In this document: piece by piece, positions 9,058 through 17,278 of the stretch | Layout of the letters: each line of letters opens with the position of its first letter | How positions within the stretch are numbered: position 1 is the first letter of the stretch | NCBI GenBank assembly: GCA_020854215.1 | Contig: JADZFY010000241.1 | Span: 1 to 47,278 of the forward strand | Source of the DNA: Chitinophagaceae bacterium | GTDB lineage: Bacteria; Bacteroidota; Bacteroidia; Chitinophagales; Chitinophagaceae | Length of the DNA: 47,278 nt | Reading direction: 5' to 3' | Made by a program: the position numbers and the translations under genes | The notes under the pieces: generated by a model | What the model was told of the DNA's origin: nothing | Database searches by the model: none | What the model saw: the letters and a program-made list of their open reading frames with translations, nothing else

Positions 9058-9850
9058 AAGGAGAATATGCTATTCGATAGAAGGCACGGGCCCCGCAGTG
9101 GTACTACTGCACGGATTCGGCGAAGATGGTAGTATCTGGCATTACCAGCAGCGTTTTTTGCGGAAAAGTTTTCAGATTATTATTCCCGATCTTCCGGGGA
9201 GTGGATGTTCAGATACGATTGAGGTTAAAGAAATGCGGGCTGCTTCGGTTATTGAAGAATATGCGATGGATATTAAAGCGGTGCTGGATCGGGAAAGCGT
9301 TGAACGATGTACGCTTATTGGCCATAGTATGGGCGGGTATGTAACATTGGCATTTGCCAGAAATTATCCGGAACGACTTAACGGGTTGGGGCTTTTCCAT
9401 TCTACCGCATTTGCCGATTCAGATGAGAAAAAGTCCGCGCGTCGGAAAGGAATAAAGTTTATCCGGCAATACGGAGCACACGAATTTTTGAAGCAATCTA
9501 TACCCAATTTATTTGGAGAGGAATATTCGGAGAAGCATGCCGATGAAATCGCAAAACTAATATCGCGTTCGGGCAACTTTTCCGCTGCCGCACTCGTACA
9601 ATATTATGAGGCAATGATGGCAAGACCCGATAACTCATTAGTTCTGAAAAGTATTACAATTCCAGTTTTGTTTATTATGGGAGAGGAAGATAAAAGTGTA
9701 TATTTACAGGAGAGCCTTCGGCAGTGTTACTACCCGGCCAAAGCACTCATTAATATCCTCCCTAATACTGCTCACATGGGAATGTGGGAACAGAAAGACC
9801 GGGCCAATGACACCGTTTTGAAGTTCCTTAACTACGTTTGTGATGCGTAA
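9029..9850 (+). CDS. Alpha/beta-fold hydrolase
   Basis: 273 residues, no signal peptide, so probably cytoplasmic. Oxyanion motif 'VVLLHGFGEDG' near residue 25, nucleophile elbow 'GHSMGG' with Ser100, Asp221 in 'GEEDKS' and His249 in 'NTAHMG' complete the triad. It resembles the MhpC/esterase-like group; the substrate is unknown. The start lies inside the 3' end of the lnb-like gene (29-nt overlap in another frame), and the stop overlaps the start of the next gene, so translation of the run is probably coupled. Confidence 0.88.
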   Translation: MQKKELLLHKRRICYSIEGTGPAVVLLHGFGEDGSIWHYQQRFLRKSFQIIIPDLPGSGCSDTIEVKEMRAASVIEEYAMDIKAVLDRESVERCTLIGHSMGGYVTLAFARNYPERLNGLGLFHSTAFADSDEKKSARRKGIKFIRQYGAHEFLKQSIPNLFGEEYSEKHADEIAKLISRSGNFSAAALVQYYEAMMARPDNSLVLKSITIPVLFIMGEEDKSVYLQESLRQCYYPAKALINILPNTAHMGMWEQKDRANDTVLKFLNYVCDA

Positions 9851-12464
9851 CAATACAAAACATTTTCTTACAATAGTTCTTTGCCTCGGCCTTTGTTCTT
9901 CACTAACGGCAAGGCATATCACAGGAGGGGAACTTTCCTATGTATATACCGGGTTTGATGGCTCACGGTTCAACTACCAGATAACGCTCAAATTATACCG
10001 TGATTGTTTTTCAGACGGCGCTCAATTAGACCAGGTGGTGCCCATTACCGTGTTTCAGAAAGGCATTTCCAGTTTCTCTTTTTTTGAGAACCACGATGTA
10101 AATATGAGTAGGCGGGACCAATTGCGGTTGATTAACCCTGGTGAATGTATTACTAACCCGCCGGCAGTTTGTTACGAAGTAGGGGTCTATATCGTAAATA
10201 TTAAGCTTCCGGAGTCCTTATACGGTTATACAGTTGCCTTTCAGCGATGCTGTCGTATAGAAGATATGACAAATATTTCCGGGTCAGGTCAGGTGGGTTC
10301 AACCTATCTGGCAGATATCCCGGGAACTGCTTTACTGACCGATGGACCAAAAAACAGTAGTCCGTCATTTTCTACAAAGGATACGGTGATTGTATGCGAA
10401 GACAACTTCTTTAGCTACGATTTTGGTGCTACCGATATGGAGAACGACTCCTTGTCCTATAGCTTATGCTCTGCCTATTCCGGTGGTTCGGCAGGAAATC
10501 CCCAACCCAATCCTGCGGCCGACCCGCCATATTTTTCAGTTCAGTACTCATTTGGGTTTGGTGGTTCTTCCCCAATGGGACCCAATGTAAATGTGGATCC
10601 AAAAACGGGTATCGTGTCGGGTATTGCACCGGCTGCGGGGATTTACGTGGTAACCGTTTGTGTGAGTGAATACCGAAAGGGAATATTGTTCAACGTGCAT
10701 CGAAAAGACATTCAAATTAAAGTTGCGGCTTGTACAATGGCCGCTGCATCGCTCGACCCCGAGTATATCAGTTGTGATGGATATACCGTTGATTTCCGCA
10801 ATCGAAATTCGAGTTCATTAATTAAAACACACTATTGGGATTTTGGAATCGCCGGAAGATCCGATGATACCTCAACACTTCCCCGGCCCTCCTTCACTTA
10901 TCCGGATACGGGTACCTACAAGGTTACCTTGATTACCAACCGGCAGGATAATTGTTCGGATACAGCCTTCAGTATGGTGAAAGTATATCCTGGTTTTTTT
11001 CCGGGCTTTGTATTCAGCGAAGGATGTAAGGGAGTGCCTATCCACTTTACAGACACCACAAGTACGACATATGGAATTGTAGACACTTGGGTATGGGACT
11101 TCGGTGTTGCTTCGTCTGCGGATGACACCTCCGGAAGCAAAAATCCATCGTTTACTTTTGCTGAAGCAGGAACCTTTCAGGTGTCCCTTGCCGTAAGCAG
11201 CAGCAAAGGATGTAATAGTATTGTTAGAACAGACATTGTGGTAAGGGACCGTCCGTTGTTGAGTGTGCCAAAGGATACCCTTATGTGTACTATAGATACT
11301 ATTAGTGTTTCTGCGATCGGGCCTCCGGGAACTTACACTTGGGCACCGGTCTATAATTTGCAGGCTTCCGGTTCAACCGCCAAAATAAGTCCCGATGTTT
11401 CAACTTCATACACGGTTAGTCTTACTACTGTACCAGGGTGCACGTCTACAGATACTATTCGGGTAAATGTTGTGAGTTTTGTATCGTTAAATGCAGGTTT
11501 GGATACCACCATTTGCTTAACGGATGGGTTAATGCTTAGCCCCGTGAGTGATGGGCTAACATATACCTGGACGCCTGCGGAAGTAGTTGATGATCCCAAT
11601 TTGAAAAATCCCATAGCAACACCGGTTAACAAATTTACTGTTTACACGGTTTCAGCACATATAGGAAAATGTTCCGCTACGGACAATGTTCGGGTAAGCA
11701 CTGTTCCGTACCCGCAGGTGCGAACCCTAAACGATACCGCAATCTGTTATGGGGATTCAATTCAATTGCTTGCAGAAGGCGGAGCATACTACCAATGGTC
11801 GCCGGAATTCTCTGTAAATGATCCGGAAATTTCACACCCTGTTGTGGCCCCAATTGAAACTACCACGTATACCGTGAGTGTTACTGACACCCTGGGATGC
11901 CCTAAGCCAACGATAAAGAACATAGTGGTTACAGTTATTCCTCCTGTTCCTGCATTTGCCGGTAATGATACCGCCGTGGTGGTAGGCCAACCCTTACAGT
12001 TGCAGGCTTCAGGGGCCGAAATATACAAATGGTCTCCCCCGAGTTTTCTAAATAGTGCTGATATCGCCAATCCGGTCGCTAATTTTATCTCGGAGGTTAA
12101 CGACAAAATAACCTATTCGGTGAAGGTGAGTACACCGGAAGGATGTTATGCGTATGATACGATTAATGTTAAAGTATTCAAAACAATTCCGGATATCTTC
12201 GTGGCCAGCGCATTTACACCCAATAATGATGGATTGAATGATTTTTTCAGAGCAATTCCGGTTGGTATTAAGCAATTTGATTACATCAAAATATTCAATC
12301 GCTGGGGACAAATGATGTTTACTTCGGATACATCGGAGGCAGGATGGGACGGAACTTTTAAAGGAAAGGCCCAAGCCAGTGATACTTTCGTGTGGATGGT
12401 TCGCGGAATAGATTACCTGGGAAGAGTGATTGAAAAGAAGGGTACGTTACTTCTTATCAGGTGA
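9843..12464 (+). CDS. Large T9SS-exported PKD-repeat protein with type B (CHU_C, gliding-motility-associated) sorting domain
   Basis: 873 residues from the ATG at 9843 (a GTG at 9840 is one codon earlier). A Sec signal peptide ends near 'SLTARHITGGELSY', an opening common to this group. PKD-like domains are seen at about 300-375 ('HYWDFGIAG', 'YPDTGTYKVTL') and 390-465 ('WVWDFGVAS', 'AEAGTFQVSL'), followed by several Ig-like repeats with the recurring pattern 'YTWTPA', 'YQWSPE', 'YKWSPP'. The last 85 residues are a CHU_C domain ('ASAFTPNNDGLNDFF', 'IFNRWGQMMF', 'GWDGTFKG'), the type B signal for the type IX secretion system. Likely a cell-surface or secreted adhesion/scaffold protein. It overlaps the preceding hydrolase gene by 8 nt. 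Confidence 0.92.
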   Translation: MRNNTKHFLTIVLCLGLCSSLTARHITGGELSYVYTGFDGSRFNYQITLKLYRDCFSDGAQLDQVVPITVFQKGISSFSFFENHDVNMSRRDQLRLINPGECITNPPAVCYEVGVYIVNIKLPESLYGYTVAFQRCCRIEDMTNISGSGQVGSTYLADIPGTALLTDGPKNSSPSFSTKDTVIVCEDNFFSYDFGATDMENDSLSYSLCSAYSGGSAGNPQPNPAADPPYFSVQYSFGFGGSSPMGPNVNVDPKTGIVSGIAPAAGIYVVTVCVSEYRKGILFNVHRKDIQIKVAACTMAAASLDPEYISCDGYTVDFRNRNSSSLIKTHYWDFGIAGRSDDTSTLPRPSFTYPDTGTYKVTLITNRQDNCSDTAFSMVKVYPGFFPGFVFSEGCKGVPIHFTDTTSTTYGIVDTWVWDFGVASSADDTSGSKNPSFTFAEAGTFQVSLAVSSSKGCNSIVRTDIVVRDRPLLSVPKDTLMCTIDTISVSAIGPPGTYTWAPVYNLQASGSTAKISPDVSTSYTVSLTTVPGCTSTDTIRVNVVSFVSLNAGLDTTICLTDGLMLSPVSDGLTYTWTPAEVVDDPNLKNPIATPVNKFTVYTVSAHIGKCSATDNVRVSTVPYPQVRTLNDTAICYGDSIQLLAEGGAYYQWSPEFSVNDPEISHPVVAPIETTTYTVSVTDTLGCPKPTIKNIVVTVIPPVPAFAGNDTAVVVGQPLQLQASGAEIYKWSPPSFLNSADIANPVANFISEVNDKITYSVKVSTPEGCYAYDTINVKVFKTIPDIFVASAFTPNNDGLNDFFRAIPVGIKQFDYIKIFNRWGQMMFTSDTSEAGWDGTFKGKAQASDTFVWMVRGIDYLGRVIEKKGTLLLIR

Positions 12465-12485
12465 AAATCTGACCTGCTGAATATG

Positions 12486-12493
12486 TACCTTTG
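12486..12493 (+). promoter_or_regulatory. Bacteroidota -7 box (TACCTTTG) for ribBA
   Basis: TACCTTTG matches TAnnTTTG exactly and ends 8 nt before the ribBA ATG. Transcription would start at, or within a few bases of, the start codon, giving a nearly leaderless message. No clear TTTG is present at the -33 distance. It lets ribBA be transcribed independently of the operon ending 38 nt upstream. Confidence 0.6.
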
Positions 12494-12501
12494 CCAAAAT
12501 T

Positions 12502-13713
12502 ATGACGATGTTCGATACTATTGAAAGTGCGATAGACGATATAAAAAATGGTAAACTGGTAATAGTGGTAGATGATGAAGATCGCGAAAATGAAGGTGAC
12601 TTTGTTACTGCCGCCGCAAACGCTACGCCTGAGGTAATTAATTTCATGACAAAGTATGGGCGTGGCCTGGTATGTGCTCCACTCACAGAGGAACGCTGCA
12701 TGGAGCTGAATCTCGATTTGATGGTACTCAGTAATACTTCCCTCCATGAAACGCCTTTTACCGTTTCGGTAGACCTTTTGGGTAATGGATGTACAACGGG
12801 AGTTTCGGCGCATGATCGTTCCAAAACGATAAAGGCGCTGATTGATCCGCAAACGAAAGCCGCAGACCTGGGTCGTCCCGGTCATGTTTTTCCTCTTAAA
12901 GCCAAATCCGGTGGAGTTTTAAGACGTGCCGGACACACCGAAGCTACAATTGACTTAGCACGTCTCGCAGGTTTTGATACGCCTTACGGTGGAGTATTGG
13001 TGGAAATAATGAATGATGATGGCACCATGGCAAGACTTCCCGAATTACAACAATTGGCAAAAAAGTTTGACCTGAAGCTAATTACAATAAAGGATTTGAT
13101 TGAATACCGTTTAAAAGCCGATTCGTTGATAGAAGAGATTGTGAGGGTTGATATGCCAACTAAGTACGGCAATTTTAAACTGGTAATTTTCAAAGAAAGA
13201 AATAATCCTTCAAGTGGCGAACACATGGCCCTGGTAAAGGGCGAGTGGCAAAAGGATGAGCCTGTTCTAGTTCGTGTTCACTCGAGTTGCTTTACCGGCG
13301 ACATTCTGGGATCAATGCGTTGCGACTGTGGAGAACAGTTACATGAGGCTATGAAAATGGTAGAAAAAGAAGGAAAGGGTGTTGTATTGTATATGAACCA
13401 GGAGGGGAGGGGTATCGGATTAGTAAATAAGTTAAAAGCCTACAAATTGCAGGAAGAAGGGCTCGATACGGTGGAAGCAAATCTGCATCTTGGATTTAAA
13501 ATGGATGAACGTGATTACGGAGTTGGTGCCCAAATCCTACGGTATTTAGGAGTAAATAAAATGAGGCTAATCAGTAACAATCCGCGCAAACGGGTGGGAT
13601 TGATAAGCTACGGTTTGGATATAGTTGACAATGTTCCCTTACAAATCTGCCCCAATCCGCATAACGAGAGGTATCTCAAGACAAAGAGAGATAAATTAGG
13701 ACATGAGATTTAG
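12502..13713 (+). CDS. ribBA: Bifunctional riboflavin enzyme: 3,4-dihydroxy-2-butanone-4-phosphate synthase / GTP cyclohydrolase II
   Basis: 403 residues, cytoplasmic. The N-terminal half (about 1-200) is the RibB domain, with '[11 protein letters not shown]' (Arg28, Glu29, Glu31, Asp33) and the conserved 'GHVFPL' and 'GHTEA' segments; it makes the four-carbon unit from ribulose 5-phosphate. The C-terminal half is GTP cyclohydrolase II, with zinc ligands Cys263, Cys274 and Cys276 ('CFTGD', 'MRCDCGE') and '[10 protein letters not shown]'; it opens GTP as the first committed step of riboflavin synthesis. Both active sites look complete. No FMN riboswitch is visible in the 38 nt upstream, which instead holds a promoter box. 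Confidence 0.97.
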   Translation: MTMFDTIESAIDDIKNGKLVIVVDDEDRENEGDFVTAAANATPEVINFMTKYGRGLVCAPLTEERCMELNLDLMVLSNTSLHETPFTVSVDLLGNGCTTGVSAHDRSKTIKALIDPQTKAADLGRPGHVFPLKAKSGGVLRRAGHTEATIDLARLAGFDTPYGGVLVEIMNDDGTMARLPELQQLAKKFDLKLITIKDLIEYRLKADSLIEEIVRVDMPTKYGNFKLVIFKERNNPSSGEHMALVKGEWQKDEPVLVRVHSSCFTGDILGSMRCDCGEQLHEAMKMVEKEGKGVVLYMNQEGRGIGLVNKLKAYKLQEEGLDTVEANLHLGFKMDERDYGVGAQILRYLGVNKMRLISNNPRKRVGLISYGLDIVDNVPLQICPNPHNERYLKTKRDKLGHEI

Positions 13714-13731
13714 CACCTGCTGTCGAACGAA

Positions 13732-14184
13732 TCAGAGCAATCGCATATCAATTGGAATCTTTCTTCGGTAAATGATTCGGATTTTTTCAAAATCCTTATG
13801 GTTGGGATTGAGGAGCAGATTAGTGTCCTCAGGCATTATAGCGGATGGAAGCTGCAAAGCTAAATATTGGTTTTTGTGTACAAATTGGTCTCCGATATTT
13901 GCCAGTGAGCCATGCGGAGGATTTGTAAACCAGTTTTCAGGGAGCTCTTTTAACGTAATTGTGAGAACGCTGTTATCCGGAATTTCAAGACAAATCATAC
14001 AGTAGTCTTCCTGTGGTATACCCGACAAATGGACCACACTTTCCAGCAGTGCTAATGAGGCGGTTGCCGCCGTATATAAAATATAGGTTCCTTTGCTATG
14101 CCAACGGCCGGAAAAATTAGCCGCACCGGTGCCCTTTAAATCATCAATATACTTGCATTTACTAATGCGGAATACATTTCTCAT
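13732..14184 (-). CDS. RES-domain toxin (type II toxin-antitoxin)
   Basis: 150 residues. The RES signature is intact: Arg27 in 'FSGRWHSKG', Glu48 in 'LALLES', and Ser114 in 'QLPSAIMP', followed by the usual 'LLNPNHKDF'. Characterised RES toxins (for example Mycobacterium MbcT and Pseudomonas Res) have an ADP-ribosyltransferase-like fold and deplete NAD+, halting growth. Its ATG overlaps the TGA of the antitoxin gene by one base (TGATG), the arrangement expected for a coupled antitoxin-toxin pair. It converges with ribBA, 18 nt from its stop. Confidence 0.92.
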   Translation of the reverse strand: MRNVFRISKCKYIDDLKGTGAANFSGRWHSKGTYILYTAATASLALLESVVHLSGIPQEDYCMICLEIPDNSVLTITLKELPENWFTNPPHGSLANIGDQFVHKNQYLALQLPSAIMPEDTNLLLNPNHKDFEKIRIIYRRKIPIDMRLL

Positions 14185-14717
14185 CAGGCAAAAATTCCAT
14201 GTTCAATTCTTCCGAGTTCATTCATTAGCAGCGTGATGCCGAGAGATGTATCTAAAAATTCGATGGGCTTTTTATTTCCCAACGCCATTACCTTGCTTCC
14301 TATCCAGTGTTTGAAGCTTTCCATATTTCCAAAAACTTCTTTTCCACGACTGTATAATTTAGCCAGTTCAATTAGCCGTTCCGACTGCTCTGGATTAAGT
14401 TTGTGCCTGGCAGTATATCTCCTTAGCGTCCGGTCAGAGGTTCTTATTATAGTGGAAATTTCCGACACGGTTAAACCGGTATTTTCCATGAGATGATCAA
14501 TTGATTTTCTTGGAACACCCTCACGGATAATATCAATGAAATCCGCATTATTTTGTATTGGTGGATGTGCCGCGTTGCCACCCATACCTAATATTTGTAA
14601 AACGCTTTGAACGAGGTTGGCAAACGGATTGGGTTGAGCTAATGTAACATATGTTGCCACTGGTTCCTTTAAAATATGTTGAGGTATTTCATCTGGTATT
14701 TTATATTTTTTTGCCAT
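14184..14717 (-). CDS. Xre/MbcA/ParS-type antitoxin of the RES toxin
   Basis: 177 residues. The middle carries a helix-turn-helix-like Xre N-region ('LTVSEISTIIRTSDRTLRRY'), and the C-terminal third is the MbcA/ParS/Xre toxin-binding domain ('SRGKEVFGNMESFKHWI', 'DTSLGITLLMNELGRIEHGIF'). Such antitoxins bind and block the RES active site and usually repress their own operon. The first 50 residues are variable and probably a flexible N-terminal arm. A good promoter and paired GGACAAA repeats lie just upstream. Confidence 0.92.
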   Translation of the reverse strand: MAKKYKIPDEIPQHILKEPVATYVTLAQPNPFANLVQSVLQILGMGGNAAHPPIQNNADFIDIIREGVPRKSIDHLMENTGLTVSEISTIIRTSDRTLRRYTARHKLNPEQSERLIELAKLYSRGKEVFGNMESFKHWIGSKVMALGNKKPIEFLDTSLGITLLMNELGRIEHGIFA

Positions 14718-14725
14718 TCATGTAC

Positions 14726-14764
14726 TTTGTCCCAAATTTACGGTCGTTTGTCCGGGTTTGCAAA
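14726..14764 (-). promoter_or_regulatory. Promoter and candidate operator of the antitoxin-toxin operon
   Basis: Read on the minus strand, TTTG (14764-14761), 20 nt, then TAAATTTG (14740-14733) fits the Bacteroidota promoter. Two copies of GGACAAA (14753-14747 and 14732-14726) lie 21 bp apart, about two helical turns, one on each side of the -7 box. This placement suits a dimeric autorepressor occluding RNA polymerase. The promoter match is seen directly; the operator role is inferred. Confidence 0.55.
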
Positions 14765-15060
14765 TTTTTTTTTATTTTTTCATTTTTCCAGATGGAATTC
14801 TGGGTGGTCTTTCAAGTCGGTTAAGGTGATGGAACGTATAAAAACGTGGAAGATTTTTGGATGAAGCGTTAATGCCTGCCCGGGGGCAGATACTTGCGGT
14901 GTTGAGTTATTTCTTTTGTACATCAAAAAATATCCTTTCTTAGCGTTATGATTAAATGGAAATTTAGGGTTGACTGTTCCAATTCTCTTTTTTATTGATT
15001 ACATTCATAGAGCGTACGTTTGTGAATATTGAACTGAGTTAAACAAATCAATATTGGGGT
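14765..15060. other. Intergenic region between the antitoxin promoter and glgB
   Basis: No credible gene is seen. It contains an A/T-rich stretch near 14760-14790, a small GC hairpin (CTGCC 14876-14880 with GGCAG 14885-14889) of no clear role, and at 15015-15022 a TACGTTTG box that fits the Bacteroidota -7 element, with TTG at 14995-14997 as a weak -33. The latter is the likely glgB promoter and would give a leader of about 30 nt. Confidence 0.5.
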
Positions 15061-17148
15061 ATGGCAAAACATAAAAAATCCACATCAAAACAAATAAGCC
15101 CGCAAAGGGAAGTCTCCGAACCTGTTTCAAAGAATGAAGGTTCCGGGCTAACAAAACCATCTGCAACCAAAACAAAAAAAAAGATGAAAACGCAAGATAA
15201 CGCTGCAAATGCCCGATATGAAGATATCCATTTTGTGGACAGTACGAAATCCGTATGGAACTATTCGTTGTTTACGGATGAGGATATTAATAATTTTCAG
15301 CAGGGCACAAATTATCGTTTGTACCATTTATTTGGTTCGAGGGAGATAAAAGTGTTGGATACCTATGGATATTATTTTGCGGTATGGGCGCCCAATGCAA
15401 CCTTTATATCCGTTAAAGGAAATTTCAACGATTGGAATAATGATACACATCCTTTATCGGTACGGCAGGACAACTCCGGTATATGGGAAGGTTTTATTCC
15501 AAATTTTAAGAAAGGAGAAGTTTACAAATATCACATTCATGGCTTTGAAGGAAGTAAACAGGACAAAGGTGATCCTTTCGCCTGGTTCTGGGAGAAAAGG
15601 CCCGCCACTGCATCCATTACCTGGGCATTGGATTATCAATGGAATGATGAAGGGTGGATGAAAGAACGAAAACGAAACAACGCTTTAGATGCACCGTGGA
15701 GTGTTTATGAAGTGCACTTGGCCAGCTGGATGCGACCAGACAGATTTGATGAAGAGCGTTACAATACCTACACTCAAATTAGGGAACATCTTGTGCCTTA
15801 CGTAAAGGAAATGGGCTTCACCCATGTGGAATTTATGCCCGTTATGGAGCATCCTTTTGACGGTTCCTGGGGATATCAGGGTACGGGATATTTTGCCCCT
15901 ACCTCCCGTTTTGGAGATCCACAAGGATTTATGGAACTGGTTGACGCATTGCATCAGGCGGGTGTAGGAGTTATTTTAGACTGGGTACCTTCACATTTCC
16001 CTTATGATGCCCATGGGTTGTTCATGTTCGACGGAACACACACATACGAGTATGCCGATATGAGAAAGGGCTTTCATCCGGATTGGAACAGCTATATTTT
16101 TAACTATAAAAGAGGTGAGGTAAAATCTTTTCTGATCAGCAGTGCCCGATACTGGTTTGATTTGTTTCATGCTGATGGTATTCGCGTGGATGCAGTGAGT
16201 TCTATGCTTAAACTCAATTACTCGCGTTCTACCGGACAATGGGAGCCCAATGAACACGGGGGCGATGGCAATCTTGAAGCGATTAAGTTCATCAAAGATT
16301 TGAATGAAACAATATTTCGCGATTTTCCTGATGTGCAAACAATTGCTGAAGAAGCAACGGATTGGCCGGGTGTCAGCAGACCAACTTTCGATGATGGATT
16401 AGGATTTGGAATGAAATGGATGATGGGATGGATGCATGATACGCTCGACTATTTTAAGTTAGACCCTGTTTTCCGGCAATACCATCAGGATAGTTTTTCA
16501 TTCAGCATGATGTACTTCTATGATGAGAATTTTATGCTACCGTTAAGTCATGATGAAGTCGTACACGGTAAAAGCCCCATGATTTATAAAATGCCGGGAG
16601 ACGACTGGCAGAAGTTTGCCAACCTGCGCCTTTTGTATTCGTACATGTTTACACATCCCGGTGGCAAGTTGCTGTTTATGGGCGACGAGTTCGGACAAAC
16701 CAGCGAATGGAATTATAAGTCGGAACTGGATTGGTTTCTACTGCAGCATGACAGTCACCGGCTTTTAAAAGAATGTGTGAAAGACTTGAACATATTACTC
16801 CGCGGTGAACCTGCCTTATACGAAAACCAGTTTAATATTTATGGCTTCGAATGGATAGACCTGAACCGCAGATCAGAAAGTGTGATAGTTTATCGTAGAA
16901 AGGGAAAGCAACCCAAGGATGATCTACTCGTTATCCTAAATCTCACTCCTGTTGTACGCCGCGACTGGAAACTGCAGGCAAAAGACAAGCAGGAGTGGAA
17001 AGAAATCTTTAATAGCGACGATAAAAAATACTGGGGTACCGGAGACGTGTACAACCCGGACATACAGGTTACAGAACTGGATAAAAACGATAAACTGTAT
17101 GAATTGAATGTTCACCTTCCTCCATTGGGTGCGGTGGTATTAAAATAA
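15061..17148 (+). CDS. glgB: 1,4-alpha-glucan branching enzyme (GH13)
   Basis: 695 residues. After a Lys/Ser/Thr-rich, low-complexity N-terminus of about 45 residues comes a CBM48-like domain ('YYFAVWAPNATFISVKGNFN'), then the GH13 barrel with catalytic Asp377 ('GIRVDAVSSML'), Glu430 ('TIAEEATDW') and transition-state Asp498 ('LSHDEVVHGK'), and a C-terminal beta domain ending in 'LPPLGAVVLK'. It introduces alpha-1,6 branches into glycogen. The length suits the branching-enzyme family. An internal ATG at 15184 would remove the basic tail and could be the true start, but the upstream promoter box favours 15061. No other glycogen gene is nearby. Confidence 0.92.
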   Translation: MAKHKKSTSKQISPQREVSEPVSKNEGSGLTKPSATKTKKKMKTQDNAANARYEDIHFVDSTKSVWNYSLFTDEDINNFQQGTNYRLYHLFGSREIKVLDTYGYYFAVWAPNATFISVKGNFNDWNNDTHPLSVRQDNSGIWEGFIPNFKKGEVYKYHIHGFEGSKQDKGDPFAWFWEKRPATASITWALDYQWNDEGWMKERKRNNALDAPWSVYEVHLASWMRPDRFDEERYNTYTQIREHLVPYVKEMGFTHVEFMPVMEHPFDGSWGYQGTGYFAPTSRFGDPQGFMELVDALHQAGVGVILDWVPSHFPYDAHGLFMFDGTHTYEYADMRKGFHPDWNSYIFNYKRGEVKSFLISSARYWFDLFHADGIRVDAVSSMLKLNYSRSTGQWEPNEHGGDGNLEAIKFIKDLNETIFRDFPDVQTIAEEATDWPGVSRPTFDDGLGFGMKWMMGWMHDTLDYFKLDPVFRQYHQDSFSFSMMYFYDENFMLPLSHDEVVHGKSPMIYKMPGDDWQKFANLRLLYSYMFTHPGGKLLFMGDEFGQTSEWNYKSELDWFLLQHDSHRLLKECVKDLNILLRGEPALYENQFNIYGFEWIDLNRRSESVIVYRRKGKQPKDDLLVILNLTPVVRRDWKLQAKDKQEWKEIFNSDDKKYWGTGDVYNPDIQVTELDKNDKLYELNVHLPPLGAVVLK

Positions 17149-17188
17149 TTCTATTAAAGGATACAAAGTTTTTAAATTAAAAATACGT

Positions 17189-17254
17189 GCTCACAGAAGC
17201 CACAGATGCATACAGGAAAAATATCAAAATACTCCATCTGTGGCATCTGTGAGC
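17189..17254. terminator. Long imperfect inverted repeat between convergent glgB and the TonB receptor gene
   Basis: Positions 17189-17208 and 17235-17254 are reverse complements at 19 of 20 bases, separated by 26 nt. Each arm itself contains a short direct repeat (CACAGA...CACAGA). A bidirectional terminator is likely given the convergent genes, although no long T-run follows the stem. A dispersed repeat element is an alternative. Confidence 0.55.
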
Positions 17255-17278
17255 CGAAAAACCCGCACAATTTGCACT

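Noticed and set aside
14876..14889. CTGCC/GGCAG hairpin upstream of glgB
   Set aside because: Only five pairs, no T-run, no neighbouring 3' end to terminate.
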